NCBI RefSeq assembly: GCF_014858005.1
Contig: NZ_JACYOT010000018.1
Location: 46,066 to 110,065, forward strand
DNA length: 64,000 nt
Origin: Propioniciclava soli
GTDB lineage: Bacteria; Actinomycetota; Actinomycetes; Propionibacteriales; Propionibacteriaceae
Direction: 5' to 3'
Shown here: piece after piece, positions 50,735 through 60,844 of the stretch
Layout: each line of letters starts with the position of its first letter
How positions within the stretch are numbered: position 1 is the first letter of the stretch
Made by a program: the position numbers and the translations under genes
Notes under the pieces: model-generated
The model's input: the letters and a program-made list of their open reading frames with translations, nothing else
Database searches by the model: none
What the model was told of the DNA's origin: nothing

Positions 50735-52510
50735 TCAGGCGTCCTGGCTGTAGATCAGGACGCTGTAGGGCGCGACCGTCACCTCGGCGCTGCACGGCAG
50801 CCCGTCGGCCCCGTCGGTTCCGGCGTCCAGATCAAAGCTCGCCAGGGTGCCGAACAGCGCGCTGTAGGACGGGGCGTCGGAGTTGAAGCGCAGCGTCCAC
50901 CTCCCCGCCGCCGGCAACCCGATGCGCCGGTGTTCCAGCGCCTGGGCGCTGAGGTTGGCGACGACGACCACGGAGTCGCCCGGGCCGCCGTCAGCCCACC
51001 GGTGGTAGGCCAGCAGGTTGGCTTCCTCGTCGGCGTGGAACACGTCGATGTTGCCCGCCGTCAGGCCTCGGGTGGACCCCCATCGGTTGAGCCGTAGCGT
51101 GATCAGGTCGGCGTAGAGGTTGGCGATGCCCGCGAAGTCCTCCCGCCGCCGCCAGTCGAGCGGCACGTCGTCGCGGAACCAGCCGCCCTCGAGGAATTCC
51201 TGGCCCTGGAACAGCATCGGGATGCCTGGTGCGGTCAGCATGAGCGCGGCCCCCAGCGTCGAGCGCTTCTGGGCGGCCCAGCCGGACTGGTCACCCTCGT
51301 CGACGGACGCGGGCACGCGCGAGCGGCCGTTGGCGACCTCGTCGTGACTCTCGGTGTAGATGACGCGGGCGAAGGGATCGCCGTAGCTGTGCGTGAGCGC
51401 GCTCGAGACCTCCGCCAGCGAGCGCCACGCGTCGTTCGTCTTCTCCAGGGCCTCGCGGACCGGGTGGACGAACTGGCTGTCCCACTGGGCGTGGAAGCCG
51501 GCGCCCCCCTCGGCCAGCGAGGTGACGGACGCGTCGCCGTGCAGGTCCTCGGCGATGATGATGCGGCCGGGGAACTCCTCGCGCATCGTCTCGGAGAGCC
51601 AGCGCATCAGGCTCCAGCCCTCGGGCAGGTTGAACTCGGTCCCGTCCACGCTGCGCATGTAGGGCGTCATGTCCAGGCGCAGGCCGTCCATGTGGTACTC
51701 GCGCAACCACATGAGCGCGTTGTCGCGGATGTAGCGGCGGACCTCCTCGCGGCCGTAGTCAGGGCGGGTGTCTCCCCAGGGCGTCGCGGAGCGCCAGTCG
51801 TTGTAGAAGTAGATCCCGCCCAGGCCGTTCTCCTGCCAGCCGTCGAACTGCCACAGATCGAGGTCGGAGGGGCCGAAGTGGTTGTAGACGACGTCGAGGA
51901 TGACGGCGAGGCCGCGCTGGTGGGCCGCCCGGACGAGGGTCTTCAGGGCGTCCGGGCCGCCGTAGGAGCTCTCCACCGCGAACGGGTCGGCCGGGTTGTA
52001 ACCCCACGACATGTCGCCGGCGAACTCGGCGACGGGCATGAGCTGGATGGCGTTGACGCCGAGGTCGCGAAGCTGGTCGAGCCGGTCGACCACATCGTGC
52101 AGCGTGCCATCGGCGTCCGGGCCCTGGTTGAACGTGCCGACGTGGAGCTCGTAGATCACCAGCTCGTGGTGCGGCGGGCAGTGGGCCTGCGTGCCCTCCC
52201 AGTCGAAGGCCGCCTGGTCGTAGATCACGGCATTGCCCACGGAATCCGTCACCTGCGGGGCGTACGGGTCGCGGCGCGCGAAGGAGTTCTCCCCGTTCGT
52301 GATCCAGAACTTGTACTCGTGGCCGGCCTTCGCCTTCGGCACGCGCACGTACCAGTACCCGTTGCCCTCGCTCTTCAGTGGATTGGCCTCGGCGTCCCAG
52401 TCATTGAATTCGCCGAAGACGCTGACGGCGTCGGCGTGGGGGGCCCAGACGCGGAAGGCGAAGCCCCGGGACGCCTTGATGGCGCCCATGCCGGGCAGGT
52501 GAGCGGCCAC
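50735..52510 (-). CDS. GH13 glycosidase, branching-enzyme/trehalohydrolase type
   Basis: A 591-residue alpha-amylase superfamily enzyme. The N-terminal CBM48-like domain is AFRVWAPHADAVSVFGEFND. The catalytic barrel shows LGVNAIQLMPVAEFAGDMSW, VILDVVYNHFGPSD, HMDGLRLDMTPYM with the nucleophile Asp, IIIAEDLHGDASVTS with the acid Glu, and IYTESHDEVANGRSR with the third Asp. A beta C-terminal domain ends VTVAPYSVLIYSQDA. Length fits malto-oligosyltrehalose trehalohydrolase or short glucan branching enzymes; no treY or glg gene is near to decide. The start is GTG 52510 after GAGGAG. TAGGGT at 52568-52573 is a plausible -10. Confidence 0.88.
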   Translation of the reverse strand: MAAHLPGMGAIKASRGFAFRVWAPHADAVSVFGEFNDWDAEANPLKSEGNGYWYVRVPKAKAGHEYKFWITNGENSFARRDPYAPQVTDSVGNAVIYDQAAFDWEGTQAHCPPHHELVIYELHVGTFNQGPDADGTLHDVVDRLDQLRDLGVNAIQLMPVAEFAGDMSWGYNPADPFAVESSYGGPDALKTLVRAAHQRGLAVILDVVYNHFGPSDLDLWQFDGWQENGLGGIYFYNDWRSATPWGDTRPDYGREEVRRYIRDNALMWLREYHMDGLRLDMTPYMRSVDGTEFNLPEGWSLMRWLSETMREEFPGRIIIAEDLHGDASVTSLAEGGAGFHAQWDSQFVHPVREALEKTNDAWRSLAEVSSALTHSYGDPFARVIYTESHDEVANGRSRVPASVDEGDQSGWAAQKRSTLGAALMLTAPGIPMLFQGQEFLEGGWFRDDVPLDWRRREDFAGIANLYADLITLRLNRWGSTRGLTAGNIDVFHADEEANLLAYHRWADGGPGDSVVVVANLSAQALEHRRIGLPAAGRWTLRFNSDAPSYSALFGTLASFDLDAGTDGADGLPCSAEVTVAPYSVLIYSQDA

Positions 52511-52567
52511 GGGGGCTCCTCTCGGTCGTCGTGCGTGGGCTCGCGCGACGCTGCGGGAGTGCGCTCA

Positions 52568-52573
52568 CCCTAG
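52568..52573 (-). promoter_or_regulatory. -10 box TAGGGT of the GH13 gene
   Basis: Minus-strand TAGGGT about 58 bases upstream of GTG 52510. Confidence 0.45.
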
Positions 52574-52698
52574 TGGACGCCGCACGCGCGGCGTGCGACG
52601 TCCTGCCAGCGGTGCGCGCCTGGTGCCGGGTCGTGCGACTGTGACAGGAGGTGCCTGAACCGATCCGAGGGCGGCGCACCGTGTGGCACGCTGGGGCC

Positions 52699-52797
52699 GT
52701 GCCCCCTTGGGGGCGCGCGGCGTCCCGGCCCCCGATGGGAGGACGCCCCGGTGCGGGCGAGGGCGTCCGACCGTCGGTGGTGAGGAGGACCCCGTGA
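52699..52797 (+). CDS. Possible 32-residue upstream ORF coupled to the dehydrogenase gene
   Basis: GTG 52699 opens a 33-codon frame ending at a TGA that overlaps the GTG start of the dehydrogenase gene (GTGA). Just after its start lies a tight hairpin GCCCC-CTTG-GGGGC. The peptide is Arg/Pro/Gly-rich with no recognised similarity. It could be a leader peptide coupling translation, or chance in GC-rich DNA. Confidence 0.3.
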   Translation: MPPWGRAASRPPMGGRPGAGEGVRPSVVRRTP

Positions 52798-53810
52798 AGG
52801 TGCTGAAGATCCACGGCAAGGAGGACATCCGCGTCGAGGAAGCGCCGATGCCCGAACCGGCCGAGGGGGAGGTGCGCGTCCGCATGGCCTACGGCGGCAT
52901 CTGCGGCTCCGACCTGCACTACTACTTCCACGGCGCCTCCGGGGTGTTCGTGCTGCGCGAACCCCTCACCCCCGGGCACGAGATGTCGGCCACCGTCGAC
53001 CTCGACCCGTCGGGCGACTTCGCGCCCGGCACTCCGGTCACGATCGCACCCGCCACCCACGGCGAGCCCCAGCCCGGGCTGGAGGACCGGCCCCACCTGT
53101 GGCCGGGCGGGGCGTACTACGGCAGCGCCTCCACCACGCCGCACACCCAGGGTGGCATGGCGGAGTACAAGACGGTGCCCGCGTCGATGCTGCGGCTGCT
53201 GCCCGACGGCCTCGACCTGCGGACGGCCGCGCTGGCCGAGCCGCTGTCGGTGGCCCTGCACGCGGCTGGCGTGGCCGGTGACCTCAGCGGGGCGTCCGTG
53301 CTGGTCATCGGCTGTGGCCCCATCGGCCTGTGCGTCGTGGCGGCCGCGCTGGCCCGCGGGGCGGCGTCCGTGGATGCCTCCGACATGCTCGGCGGTCCGC
53401 TGGAGCGTGCTGCGGGGCTCGGCGCGGCGGCCACGTACCCCGCAGCGGCGGGCGGCGTGCCCCAGACGCACTACGACGTGGTGTTCGAGTGCTCCGGCGT
53501 GGCGCCGGCGATCAGCTCCGCGATCGGGGCCGCCCGTCGCGCGGGCGTGGTGGTGCAGGTGGGCAACCTGCCCAACGAGCCCATCGCGGTGAACCTGGGC
53601 CCGATGGTGAGCAAGGAGCTCGAGTACCGCGCGACGTTCCGGTTCAACGACGAGATGGACGAGGCCGTGGCGCTGCTCGCCTCGCGCCCGGAGCTGGGCC
53701 AGATCGTCACCCACGTCATCGACGCGGACGACGCCGAGCGGGCGTTCGCCGTGGCGCGCGACGCGCAGGCGTCCGGCAAGGTGCTCGTGTCGCTGTGGGG
53801 GGAGGAGTAG
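52794..53810 (+). CDS. Zinc-dependent dehydrogenase, RspB/L-idonate 5-dehydrogenase-like
   Basis: A 338-residue medium-chain dehydrogenase. Zinc ligands are in [15 protein letters not shown] (Cys) and [13 protein letters not shown] (His, Glu). The NAD(P) site is [16 protein letters not shown]. Four structural-zinc cysteines of classical alcohol dehydrogenases are missing, as in the idonate/gulonate subgroup. It precedes by two bases a ManD/RspA-type dehydratase gene, the same pairing as rspAB of enterobacteria, pointing to L-gulonate or related hexonates. The start is GTG 52794 with GAGGAGG upstream. Confidence 0.86.
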   Translation: MKVLKIHGKEDIRVEEAPMPEPAEGEVRVRMAYGGICGSDLHYYFHGASGVFVLREPLTPGHEMSATVDLDPSGDFAPGTPVTIAPATHGEPQPGLEDRPHLWPGGAYYGSASTTPHTQGGMAEYKTVPASMLRLLPDGLDLRTAALAEPLSVALHAAGVAGDLSGASVLVIGCGPIGLCVVAAALARGAASVDASDMLGGPLERAAGLGAAATYPAAAGGVPQTHYDVVFECSGVAPAISSAIGAARRAGVVVQVGNLPNEPIAVNLGPMVSKELEYRATFRFNDEMDEAVALLASRPELGQIVTHVIDADDAERAFAVARDAQASGKVLVSLWGEE

Positions 53811-53812
53811 GC

Positions 53813-55024
53813 GTGGACACGATCGCGCGCTGCGACGTCATCGTCTGCTCGCCGGGGCGCAACTTCGTCACGGTGAAGATCACCACCAGCGACGGGATCG
53901 TCGGCTGGGGGGATGCGACCCTCAACGGCCGCGAGCTGGCGGTCGCGTCCTACCTCACCGAGCACGTCGTGCCGTGCCTCATCGGACGCGACGCCTCCCG
54001 CATCGGCGACACGTGGCAGTACCTCTACCGCGGTGCCTACTGGCGGCGGGGGCCGGTCACGATGACGGCGATCGCTGCGGTGGACGTGGCGTTGTGGGAC
54101 ATCAAGGGCAAGCGGGCCAACCTGCCGGTGTACGAGCTGCTCGGCGGCAAGGCGCGCGAGAACGTCCTGGTGTACGGCCACGCCGCCGGCGGCGACCTTG
54201 CCGAGATGGTGGATGACGTCGGCCGGTTCCTGGATCTCGGTTTCACCGCCGTGCGGGCGCAGACCGGGCTCGTCGGCGTCCCGCAGGCGTACGGGGCGCA
54301 CGCGGCCGGTAGCACGTACGACCCGGCGGACGGCTCCCTGCCCACCGAGACGGGCTGGGACACCCGGGCCTACCTCGACCAGGCGCCGGCCTACCTGGCG
54401 GCCGTGCGCGAGCGCTTCGGGTTCGACTTCGACCTGTTGCACGACTGCCACCACCGCATGACGCCCAATGAGGCGGGTCGCTTCGGGCGCAGCGTGGAAG
54501 AGCTCAAGCTGTTCTGGATGGAGGACCCGACCCCGGCGGAGAACCAGGAGGGCTTCCGGCTGATTCGGCAGCGCACGTCGACGCCGATCGCCGTCGGTGA
54601 GGTGCTCAACTCGATCTGGGACGTGCAGACCCTCATCACCGAACAACTCATCGACTACGTGCGCACGTCGGTGTCGCACGCCGGCGGGATCACCCACCTG
54701 CGGCGGATCTTCGACCTCGCGGCGCTCTACCACGTCCGCTCCGGCTCCCACGGGGCGACCGACCTCTCCCCGGTGAGCCTCGCCGCGGCGCTGGCGCTGG
54801 ACATCACGATCCCGAACTTCGGCATCCAGGAGTACATGGCTCACCTGCCGATGACGCACGAGGTGTTCCGGCCCGGTTACCGGCTCGAGGGCGGCCGCGT
54901 CTGGCTCTCCGACGCCCCGGGGCTCGGCGTGGAGGTGGACGAGGAGGCGGCCAGAAAGTTCCCCTACGAGCGCAAGTACCTGCCCGTCGCCCGCTTGGCC
55001 GACGGCACGCTGTGGGACTGGTGA
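53813..55024 (+). CDS. Mannonate dehydratase-type enolase-superfamily protein (ManD/RspA)
   Basis: A 403-residue enolase-superfamily acid-sugar dehydratase. The lid domain starts [20 protein letters not shown]. Barrel metal and catalytic segments are [75 protein letters not shown] and [15 protein letters not shown]. These match ManD/RspA, which dehydrate D-mannonate or D-gluconate, often slowly. With the coupled dehydrogenase it likely feeds hexonates to 2-keto-3-deoxygluconate. The start is GTG 53813. Efficiency and preferred substrate cannot be judged from sequence. Confidence 0.9.
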   Translation: MDTIARCDVIVCSPGRNFVTVKITTSDGIVGWGDATLNGRELAVASYLTEHVVPCLIGRDASRIGDTWQYLYRGAYWRRGPVTMTAIAAVDVALWDIKGKRANLPVYELLGGKARENVLVYGHAAGGDLAEMVDDVGRFLDLGFTAVRAQTGLVGVPQAYGAHAAGSTYDPADGSLPTETGWDTRAYLDQAPAYLAAVRERFGFDFDLLHDCHHRMTPNEAGRFGRSVEELKLFWMEDPTPAENQEGFRLIRQRTSTPIAVGEVLNSIWDVQTLITEQLIDYVRTSVSHAGGITHLRRIFDLAALYHVRSGSHGATDLSPVSLAAALALDITIPNFGIQEYMAHLPMTHEVFRPGYRLEGGRVWLSDAPGLGVEVDEEAARKFPYERKYLPVARLADGTLWDW

Positions 55025-55060
55025 CGGGCCGGCGGCGGTGAGGGCGGGCCGGCGAGTTGG

Positions 55061-55110
55061 TTGACGTACGTTCAAGCGAGAGCCACACTTGAATGGTTGG
55101 CAACCAACTT
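55061..55110 (+). promoter_or_regulatory. Promoter and operator region of the small membrane protein/regulator operon
   Basis: TTGACG (55061-55066) may be a -35. It is followed by two dyads: TTCAAG (55071-55076) with CTTGAA (55088-55093), and GTTGG-CAA-CCAAC (55096-55108). They precede a gene pair that includes a winged-helix regulator, so autoregulation is likely. The -10 is unclear. Confidence 0.5.
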
Positions 55111-55138
55111 CCCTTCGGGGAGCACCGGGAGGAGCTCC

Positions 55139-55609
55139 ATGCCTGAACCCCCACCCAGCCGCTCACAGGCGTCCGAGCAGCTCGACCTGACCGAGGATGC
55201 CCGTCGCGCCGCGGTGCTGGCCTCGCGGCGTCCGGCGTGGCAGGACGCGCTGGCCGCCGCCCTCATTGGCATCGCGTGGACGGGGTTCTTCAGCTGGACC
55301 GTCCCCGGCGCGGTGGTGGCCGTGGTCGCGTCCGTCCTCTGCGGGGTGTTGGCGCTGCGCAGCCGACGCCGGACGGGTCGGCTCACGGACGACCGCGGCG
55401 TCCTGGCGCACGGTGGTTTCTTCACCATCGCCTACGTCACGATGGTCCTGGTCGGCCAAGTGCTCCGCGACCCGGGCCGATCGGCATGGTGGTACGTCGC
55501 GGTGTTCGCCCTCGTGACACCCGCTGTCTTCGCCTACCTGCGGCTGCAGGAGGCGTATGAGGTGCGTCGTCTCACTCGGGGCGACTACGGGCCCTACGAC
55601 CGCACGTGA
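55139..55609 (+). CDS. Small four-helix membrane protein
   Basis: A 156-residue membrane protein. A 40-residue acidic to basic cytoplasmic N-terminus precedes four hydrophobic stretches (ALAAALIGIAWTGFFSW; VPGAVVAVVASVLCGVLAL; FFTIAYVTMVLVGQVL; WWYVAVFALVTPAVFAYL). No family was recognised. ATG 55139 has GGGAGGAG upstream. The stop overlaps the GTG of a winged-helix regulator (GTGA), so it is probably the regulator's partner or target product. A promoter with nested dyads lies upstream. Confidence 0.75.
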   Translation: MPEPPPSRSQASEQLDLTEDARRAAVLASRRPAWQDALAAALIGIAWTGFFSWTVPGAVVAVVASVLCGVLALRSRRRTGRLTDDRGVLAHGGFFTIAYVTMVLVGQVLRDPGRSAWWYVAVFALVTPAVFAYLRLQEAYEVRRLTRGDYGPYDRT

Positions 55610-55920
55610 GCGACAGCGCCGAGTTCGACGAACTCATCCACGCCCCCACCAGGCTGCGCCTGTGCGCCGCGTTGGAGCCGGTGACCGCGCTGGAGTTCGG
55701 CGTGCTCGAGGAGGGGCTCGGCATCTCCACCTCGCTGCTCTCCAAACAGTTGCGGGTGCTCGCGGACGCCGGGTACGTCACGCTCGCCAAGCGGCGACAG
55801 GCGGTGGGGCGCCCGCGCACCTGGGTGTCGCTCACGGCGTCCGGACGCGGCGCCTACCGCCGGCACGTGGCCGCGCTGCGCGCCATCATCGCCTCGGGGT
55901 CGTCTGGCCCCGACCGGTAG
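55606..55920 (+). CDS. Winged-helix (MarR/ArsR-like) transcriptional regulator
   Basis: A 104-residue single-domain regulator. It begins with EFDELIHAPTRLRLCAALEP. The recognition part is EEGLGISTSLLSKQLRVL and the wing is YVTLAKRRQAVGRPRTWVSL. This is the small actinobacterial DUF-type regulator related to ArsR and MarR; no cysteine metal site is visible (only one Cys). It is coupled by GTGA overlap to a small membrane protein gene and probably binds the dyads upstream of that gene. Confidence 0.85.
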   Translation: MSDSAEFDELIHAPTRLRLCAALEPVTALEFGVLEEGLGISTSLLSKQLRVLADAGYVTLAKRRQAVGRPRTWVSLTASGRGAYRRHVAALRAIIASGSSGPDR

Positions 55921-56011
55921 AAAACACGGGTCCGCGCTGGCCGCCTGCGTCCGCAGCACCACGACAGCCCGGGCACAGCGTTGACACAGGGGAGGGCCGG
56001 AACCTGTCGGC

Positions 56012-58078
56012 GTGACCGCCTCACCCGCCGCGTCCGCGGCTCCTTCGCTCCGTGACACGTCCGTTGTGCGAACACCCCGGTGGATCTGGGTCGCTCTGGC
56101 CTCCCTGATGGTTCTCGCCGGCGTCGGGTACGCCGCAGGCATCCCGCTCGGTCTGGTGCACAACTACTACGGCCCGGCCGTCTACGCCATGGCCCACAGC
56201 TGGGAGGCTTGGTTCTGGGGCGCCCAGGACACGCAGGCCATGCTGACCCTCGACAAGCTGCCGGGCGCCTTCCAGCTCCAGGCCCTGTCGGCACGCGTCT
56301 TCGGCTACTCCACCTGGTCGGTGCTGCTGCCACAGGTGGTGGCCGCCGTGGCCGCCGTCGGCGTCCTGTTCGCCACCGTACGGCGGTGGCTCGGCCCGCG
56401 CGCCGCACTGGCGGCGGCCACCGTCCTGGCGACGACTCCGGTGGTGGCGGCCCTCGCACACAGCCAGATCGTCGACACCTGGCTCATGTTCCTGCTGATC
56501 TGCGCGGCGTGGGCGTGGACGCGCGCCGTGCAGTCCGGACGCCTCGGCTGGCTGGTGCTGTGTGGTGCGCTCGTGGTCGCGGCGTTCAACGTGAAGATGG
56601 TCCAGGCCTGGGGGGTGCTGCCGGCGCTGGCTGTGGCCTACTGGCTGTTCGCGCCCGGCACGAAGCGTCGCCGGACCGGTCACGTCCTCGTGGCGGGGGT
56701 CGTGACGGCCGTCGTGTCGCTGTGGTGGCTGGTGGTCGCCTCGGTGGTTCCGGCCGATCGACGCCCCTGGATCGACGGTTCAGCGTCCAACTCGGCGTGG
56801 GCGATGGTCTTCGGCTACAACCTGTTCTCCCGCTACACGGAGGGGGGCGGCACGCCCGGCGGCACGGGGGGTTGGAGCTACCTGTTCACCTCCGACGTGG
56901 CCACCCAGGTCGGGTGGCTGTATCCGCTGGCCCTCCTCGGATTCGCGGGCGGGCTCTGGTGGTTGCGTAGCCGACCGCGCACCGACCCCGTCCGGGCCGG
57001 CGTGGTGATGTGGGGGGTGTGGCTCGTGACGCACGCCCTCGCGTTCTCGCTCGGACGCGTCGCCCACTCCTTCTACGTCGAGGCACTCGCCCCCGCCGTG
57101 GCCGCGCTCGCCGTCGCGGGCGTCGTGTTGTCGTGGCGGGCGTGGCGGGCGGGCCACGCCAGTGGTTGGCTGCTCCCGGCGGGGGTGGCCGCCTCGCTCG
57201 CCTGGACGGTCTGGCTCCAGACCCGCTACCCGGATTTCCTGTCGTGGCTGGTGCCCACCGTGGTGGTGCTCGGGGTGGTGGGGTTGGCGGCGCTGTTGGC
57301 GCAGCGCTTCCTCCGGACGCCGCCACGGGCCGTGGCCCCTGCGGCCGCCGGTGCGCTCGCCGCATCGCTGCTGATCACCCCCGCCGCCTGGGCTGCCTCG
57401 ACCACCCAGCTGGGGTACAGCGGCTCGAACATCGGGCCAGCCGCCGGCCCGGTGCAGTCCATGGGCGGCGGGGGCGGAATGCCCCGCGGTGGCGGCGCTG
57501 GGGGTGGCCGCCCGCCCGGTGGTGCTCAGGGTGGGACGACGGGCGCAGTTCCCCCCGGTGCGCCGGGTGCCACCGCGCCAGGTGCCGCCTCATCCGGCGA
57601 CCCGGGCGCCGCCCCGACCGCTCCTGGCAACGGCAGGCCGGACGACCTGCCTGCCAGCGGACAACCGGGTGTCCCCGCCGGTCAGGGCTTCTCGGGTCCC
57701 GGTGGCGCAACCAGGGGAGCTGGTGGGCAACCCGGGGTCGGTGAGGGGCAGGCCGCGGAGACCTTGGCCTGGATCCGCGCCCACAACCCGGGCACGCGCT
57801 TCGAGCTGGCCGTGGTCGGGTCGCAGGGCGGCGGGGAGTACGTCCTGGCCGGGGGTGCGGTTCTGCCCATCGGTGGGTTCACCGGATCCATCCCCAATGT
57901 CACCGCCGAGCAGCTGGCCGCGATGGTGTCGGCCGGCGAACTCCACCATGTGCTGCTCGGGGGCGGTGGTGGTCAGGGGCGTGACCGGTCCGGCGACGCG
58001 GAGCTGACCACATGGGTGACCGAGCACTGCGAGGCCGCGACGGACGCCCCCGTCTCCGGCCTGTACGTGTGCGAGTGA
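56012..58078 (+). CDS. GT39/ArnT-like membrane glycosyltransferase
   Basis: A 688-residue polytopic membrane glycosyltransferase of the GT-C fold. About 12 helices cover residues 25-475. The first extracytoplasmic loop shows GLVHNYYGPAVYAMAHSW and the family segment LDKLPGAFQLQALSARVFG, with acidic residues expected for polyprenyl-phosphate-sugar use. A long Gly/Pro-rich linker (residues 480-590) leads to a soluble C-terminal domain (ETLAWIRAHNPGTRFELAVV) as in YkcA/YkcB-like proteins. It probably transfers a sugar to cell-wall or lipid acceptors outside the membrane. The start is GTG 56012. Confidence 0.85.
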   Translation: MTASPAASAAPSLRDTSVVRTPRWIWVALASLMVLAGVGYAAGIPLGLVHNYYGPAVYAMAHSWEAWFWGAQDTQAMLTLDKLPGAFQLQALSARVFGYSTWSVLLPQVVAAVAAVGVLFATVRRWLGPRAALAAATVLATTPVVAALAHSQIVDTWLMFLLICAAWAWTRAVQSGRLGWLVLCGALVVAAFNVKMVQAWGVLPALAVAYWLFAPGTKRRRTGHVLVAGVVTAVVSLWWLVVASVVPADRRPWIDGSASNSAWAMVFGYNLFSRYTEGGGTPGGTGGWSYLFTSDVATQVGWLYPLALLGFAGGLWWLRSRPRTDPVRAGVVMWGVWLVTHALAFSLGRVAHSFYVEALAPAVAALAVAGVVLSWRAWRAGHASGWLLPAGVAASLAWTVWLQTRYPDFLSWLVPTVVVLGVVGLAALLAQRFLRTPPRAVAPAAAGALAASLLITPAAWAASTTQLGYSGSNIGPAAGPVQSMGGGGGMPRGGGAGGGRPPGGAQGGTTGAVPPGAPGATAPGAASSGDPGAAPTAPGNGRPDDLPASGQPGVPAGQGFSGPGGATRGAGGQPGVGEGQAAETLAWIRAHNPGTRFELAVVGSQGGGEYVLAGGAVLPIGGFTGSIPNVTAEQLAAMVSAGELHHVLLGGGGGQGRDRSGDAELTTWVTEHCEAATDAPVSGLYVCE

Positions 58079-58096
58079 ACGCGGTGCCGGCCGGCC

Positions 58097-59296
<1,200 letters not shown>

Positions 59297-59397
59297 GATT
59301 CCATCCTGTCAGGTATGCCAGGTCCGCACGCCGCAGGTGCCGATTCGTCGATTCACCGGACGCCGACCCCGTCTGGGGCTCGCCCCCGCCCGGGCGA

Positions 59398-60651
59398 TCA
59401 GAGGTCGGGGTAGTGGTTCACCGGCTTGGCCTCCTCGGCCTCCTGCTCCTGCTGGACCTTCTTGGAGTCCGCGACCTCCTCCGGGGACGCGGCGCTCGCT
59501 CCGCGTCCGCCACGGCCGGCGTTCTCGGAACCGGTCTGGGGGTCGGAACTGGAGTCGGAATCGGAATCGGTGCCGGAATCGGAGCCCGCATCGTCGGCGT
59601 CCGAATCCGGATCGGAGGACTCGCCGGCGGTCAACCGCACCTCGCGGGCCTCCTCGATGGCCTCGGCCTGCTTCTCCTTCTTCTTGATCACGCCCTTCTC
59701 GTCGCGCAGCGGCAGCTGGATCTCCTCCTCGGCCGCGATGCCGCCCTGGAGCTGGCGCCCGCGCTCGAGCTCGGCGTCCACCTCGGCGCCGAAGAGCAGC
59801 ACCATGTTGATGATGTTGATCCAGAACAAGAAGATGATGACGCCGGCCAGCGCGCCGTAGGTCTCGTCGTAGGAGCCGAAGTTCGACACGTAGAACCCGA
59901 ACGCGAGCGAGGCGATGCCGGCCACGACGATGGCGAAGATCGCACCGGGGCTGAACCAGTGGGGCTTCGGTTGCCGGACGTTGGGCGTCGCCCAGTAGAG
60001 CAGTGCGACGAGGACGACCACGATCGCGGCGATCACGGGCCAGCGGGCGATGTTGAACACGGTCAGGGCGATGTCGCCCAGGCCGATCATGTTGCCGAGG
60101 GACTGCGCGAGGGGGCCGGAGACGGCCACGCCCACGATCGCCAACGCCAGCAGCGTCAGCATGCCGGCGGTGAGGGCATACATGCTGAGGTTGAACTTGA
60201 TCGGTCCGCGGCCCTCGCCCACCTCGTAGATGCGGTTCATCGCGCGGCTGAACGCCTTCACGTAGTTCGACGCCGTCCACAGGGCGATCGCCAGACCGAG
60301 GAAGAGGCCGAGACCGGGGGCCGGGGCGTCGAGCAGGTTGTCGATGACCGGCATGATCGTGTCCATCGCGCCGCTGGGCAGTGCGCCCTGGTCGCGCAGG
60401 TCCTGGATCAGGGTGCGGAGCGTGTCTCCGCTCTGGCCGAAGAGACCCAGGATCGACACGAGCGCGATCAGCGCGGGGAAGATCGACAAGACGGTGAAGT
60501 AGGTGAGCGCGGCGGCGGCGTCCGGCAACTGGTCGTCGGAGAACTCGCGCACGGCGTTCTTGAGCACGAACTTCCAGTTGGGTGCCTTGATGTCAGTCGG
60601 ACTGTCCGGCTTGCGGGGGTCGTCCGGGTGGGGAGCGGTGTCGGGGGCCAT
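59398..60651 (-). CDS. YihY/BrkB-family inner-membrane protein
   Basis: A 417-residue membrane protein with about six helices in the first 300 residues. YihY signatures are LPDAAAALTYFTVLSIFPAL, ALWTASNYVKAFSRAMNRI, YEVGEGRGPIKF and ALLYWATPNVRQPKPHW. The C-terminal 110 residues are charged and then Ser/Asp-rich (SDADDAGSDSGTDSDSD), a cytoplasmic tail. The family was once called ribonuclease BN by mistake; its real function is unresolved. The start ATG 60651 follows AAGGAAGAAGG. TACGGT lies about 40 bases upstream. Confidence 0.9.
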   Translation of the reverse strand: MAPDTAPHPDDPRKPDSPTDIKAPNWKFVLKNAVREFSDDQLPDAAAALTYFTVLSIFPALIALVSILGLFGQSGDTLRTLIQDLRDQGALPSGAMDTIMPVIDNLLDAPAPGLGLFLGLAIALWTASNYVKAFSRAMNRIYEVGEGRGPIKFNLSMYALTAGMLTLLALAIVGVAVSGPLAQSLGNMIGLGDIALTVFNIARWPVIAAIVVVLVALLYWATPNVRQPKPHWFSPGAIFAIVVAGIASLAFGFYVSNFGSYDETYGALAGVIIFLFWINIINMVLLFGAEVDAELERGRQLQGGIAAEEEIQLPLRDEKGVIKKKEKQAEAIEEAREVRLTAGESSDPDSDADDAGSDSGTDSDSDSSSDPQTGSENAGRGGRGASAASPEEVADSKKVQQEQEAEEAKPVNHYPDL

Positions 60652-60844
60652 GGCCTTCTTCCTTCTCTACGTGCGCAGTTCAGGCACCACCGTATCCTGC
60701 TGGCGGAGAGCCGCCTCTCGCCGCTCACGGACAAATTCCTCACAGTCAAGAGTGAAATTTCCCTGTCGGACGGACTCCGGAGCCGCTACTGTGACTTTCG
60801 CGACCCCGCCGACGGTGGTCCGCGCACCCCGGAACGAAGATCAG

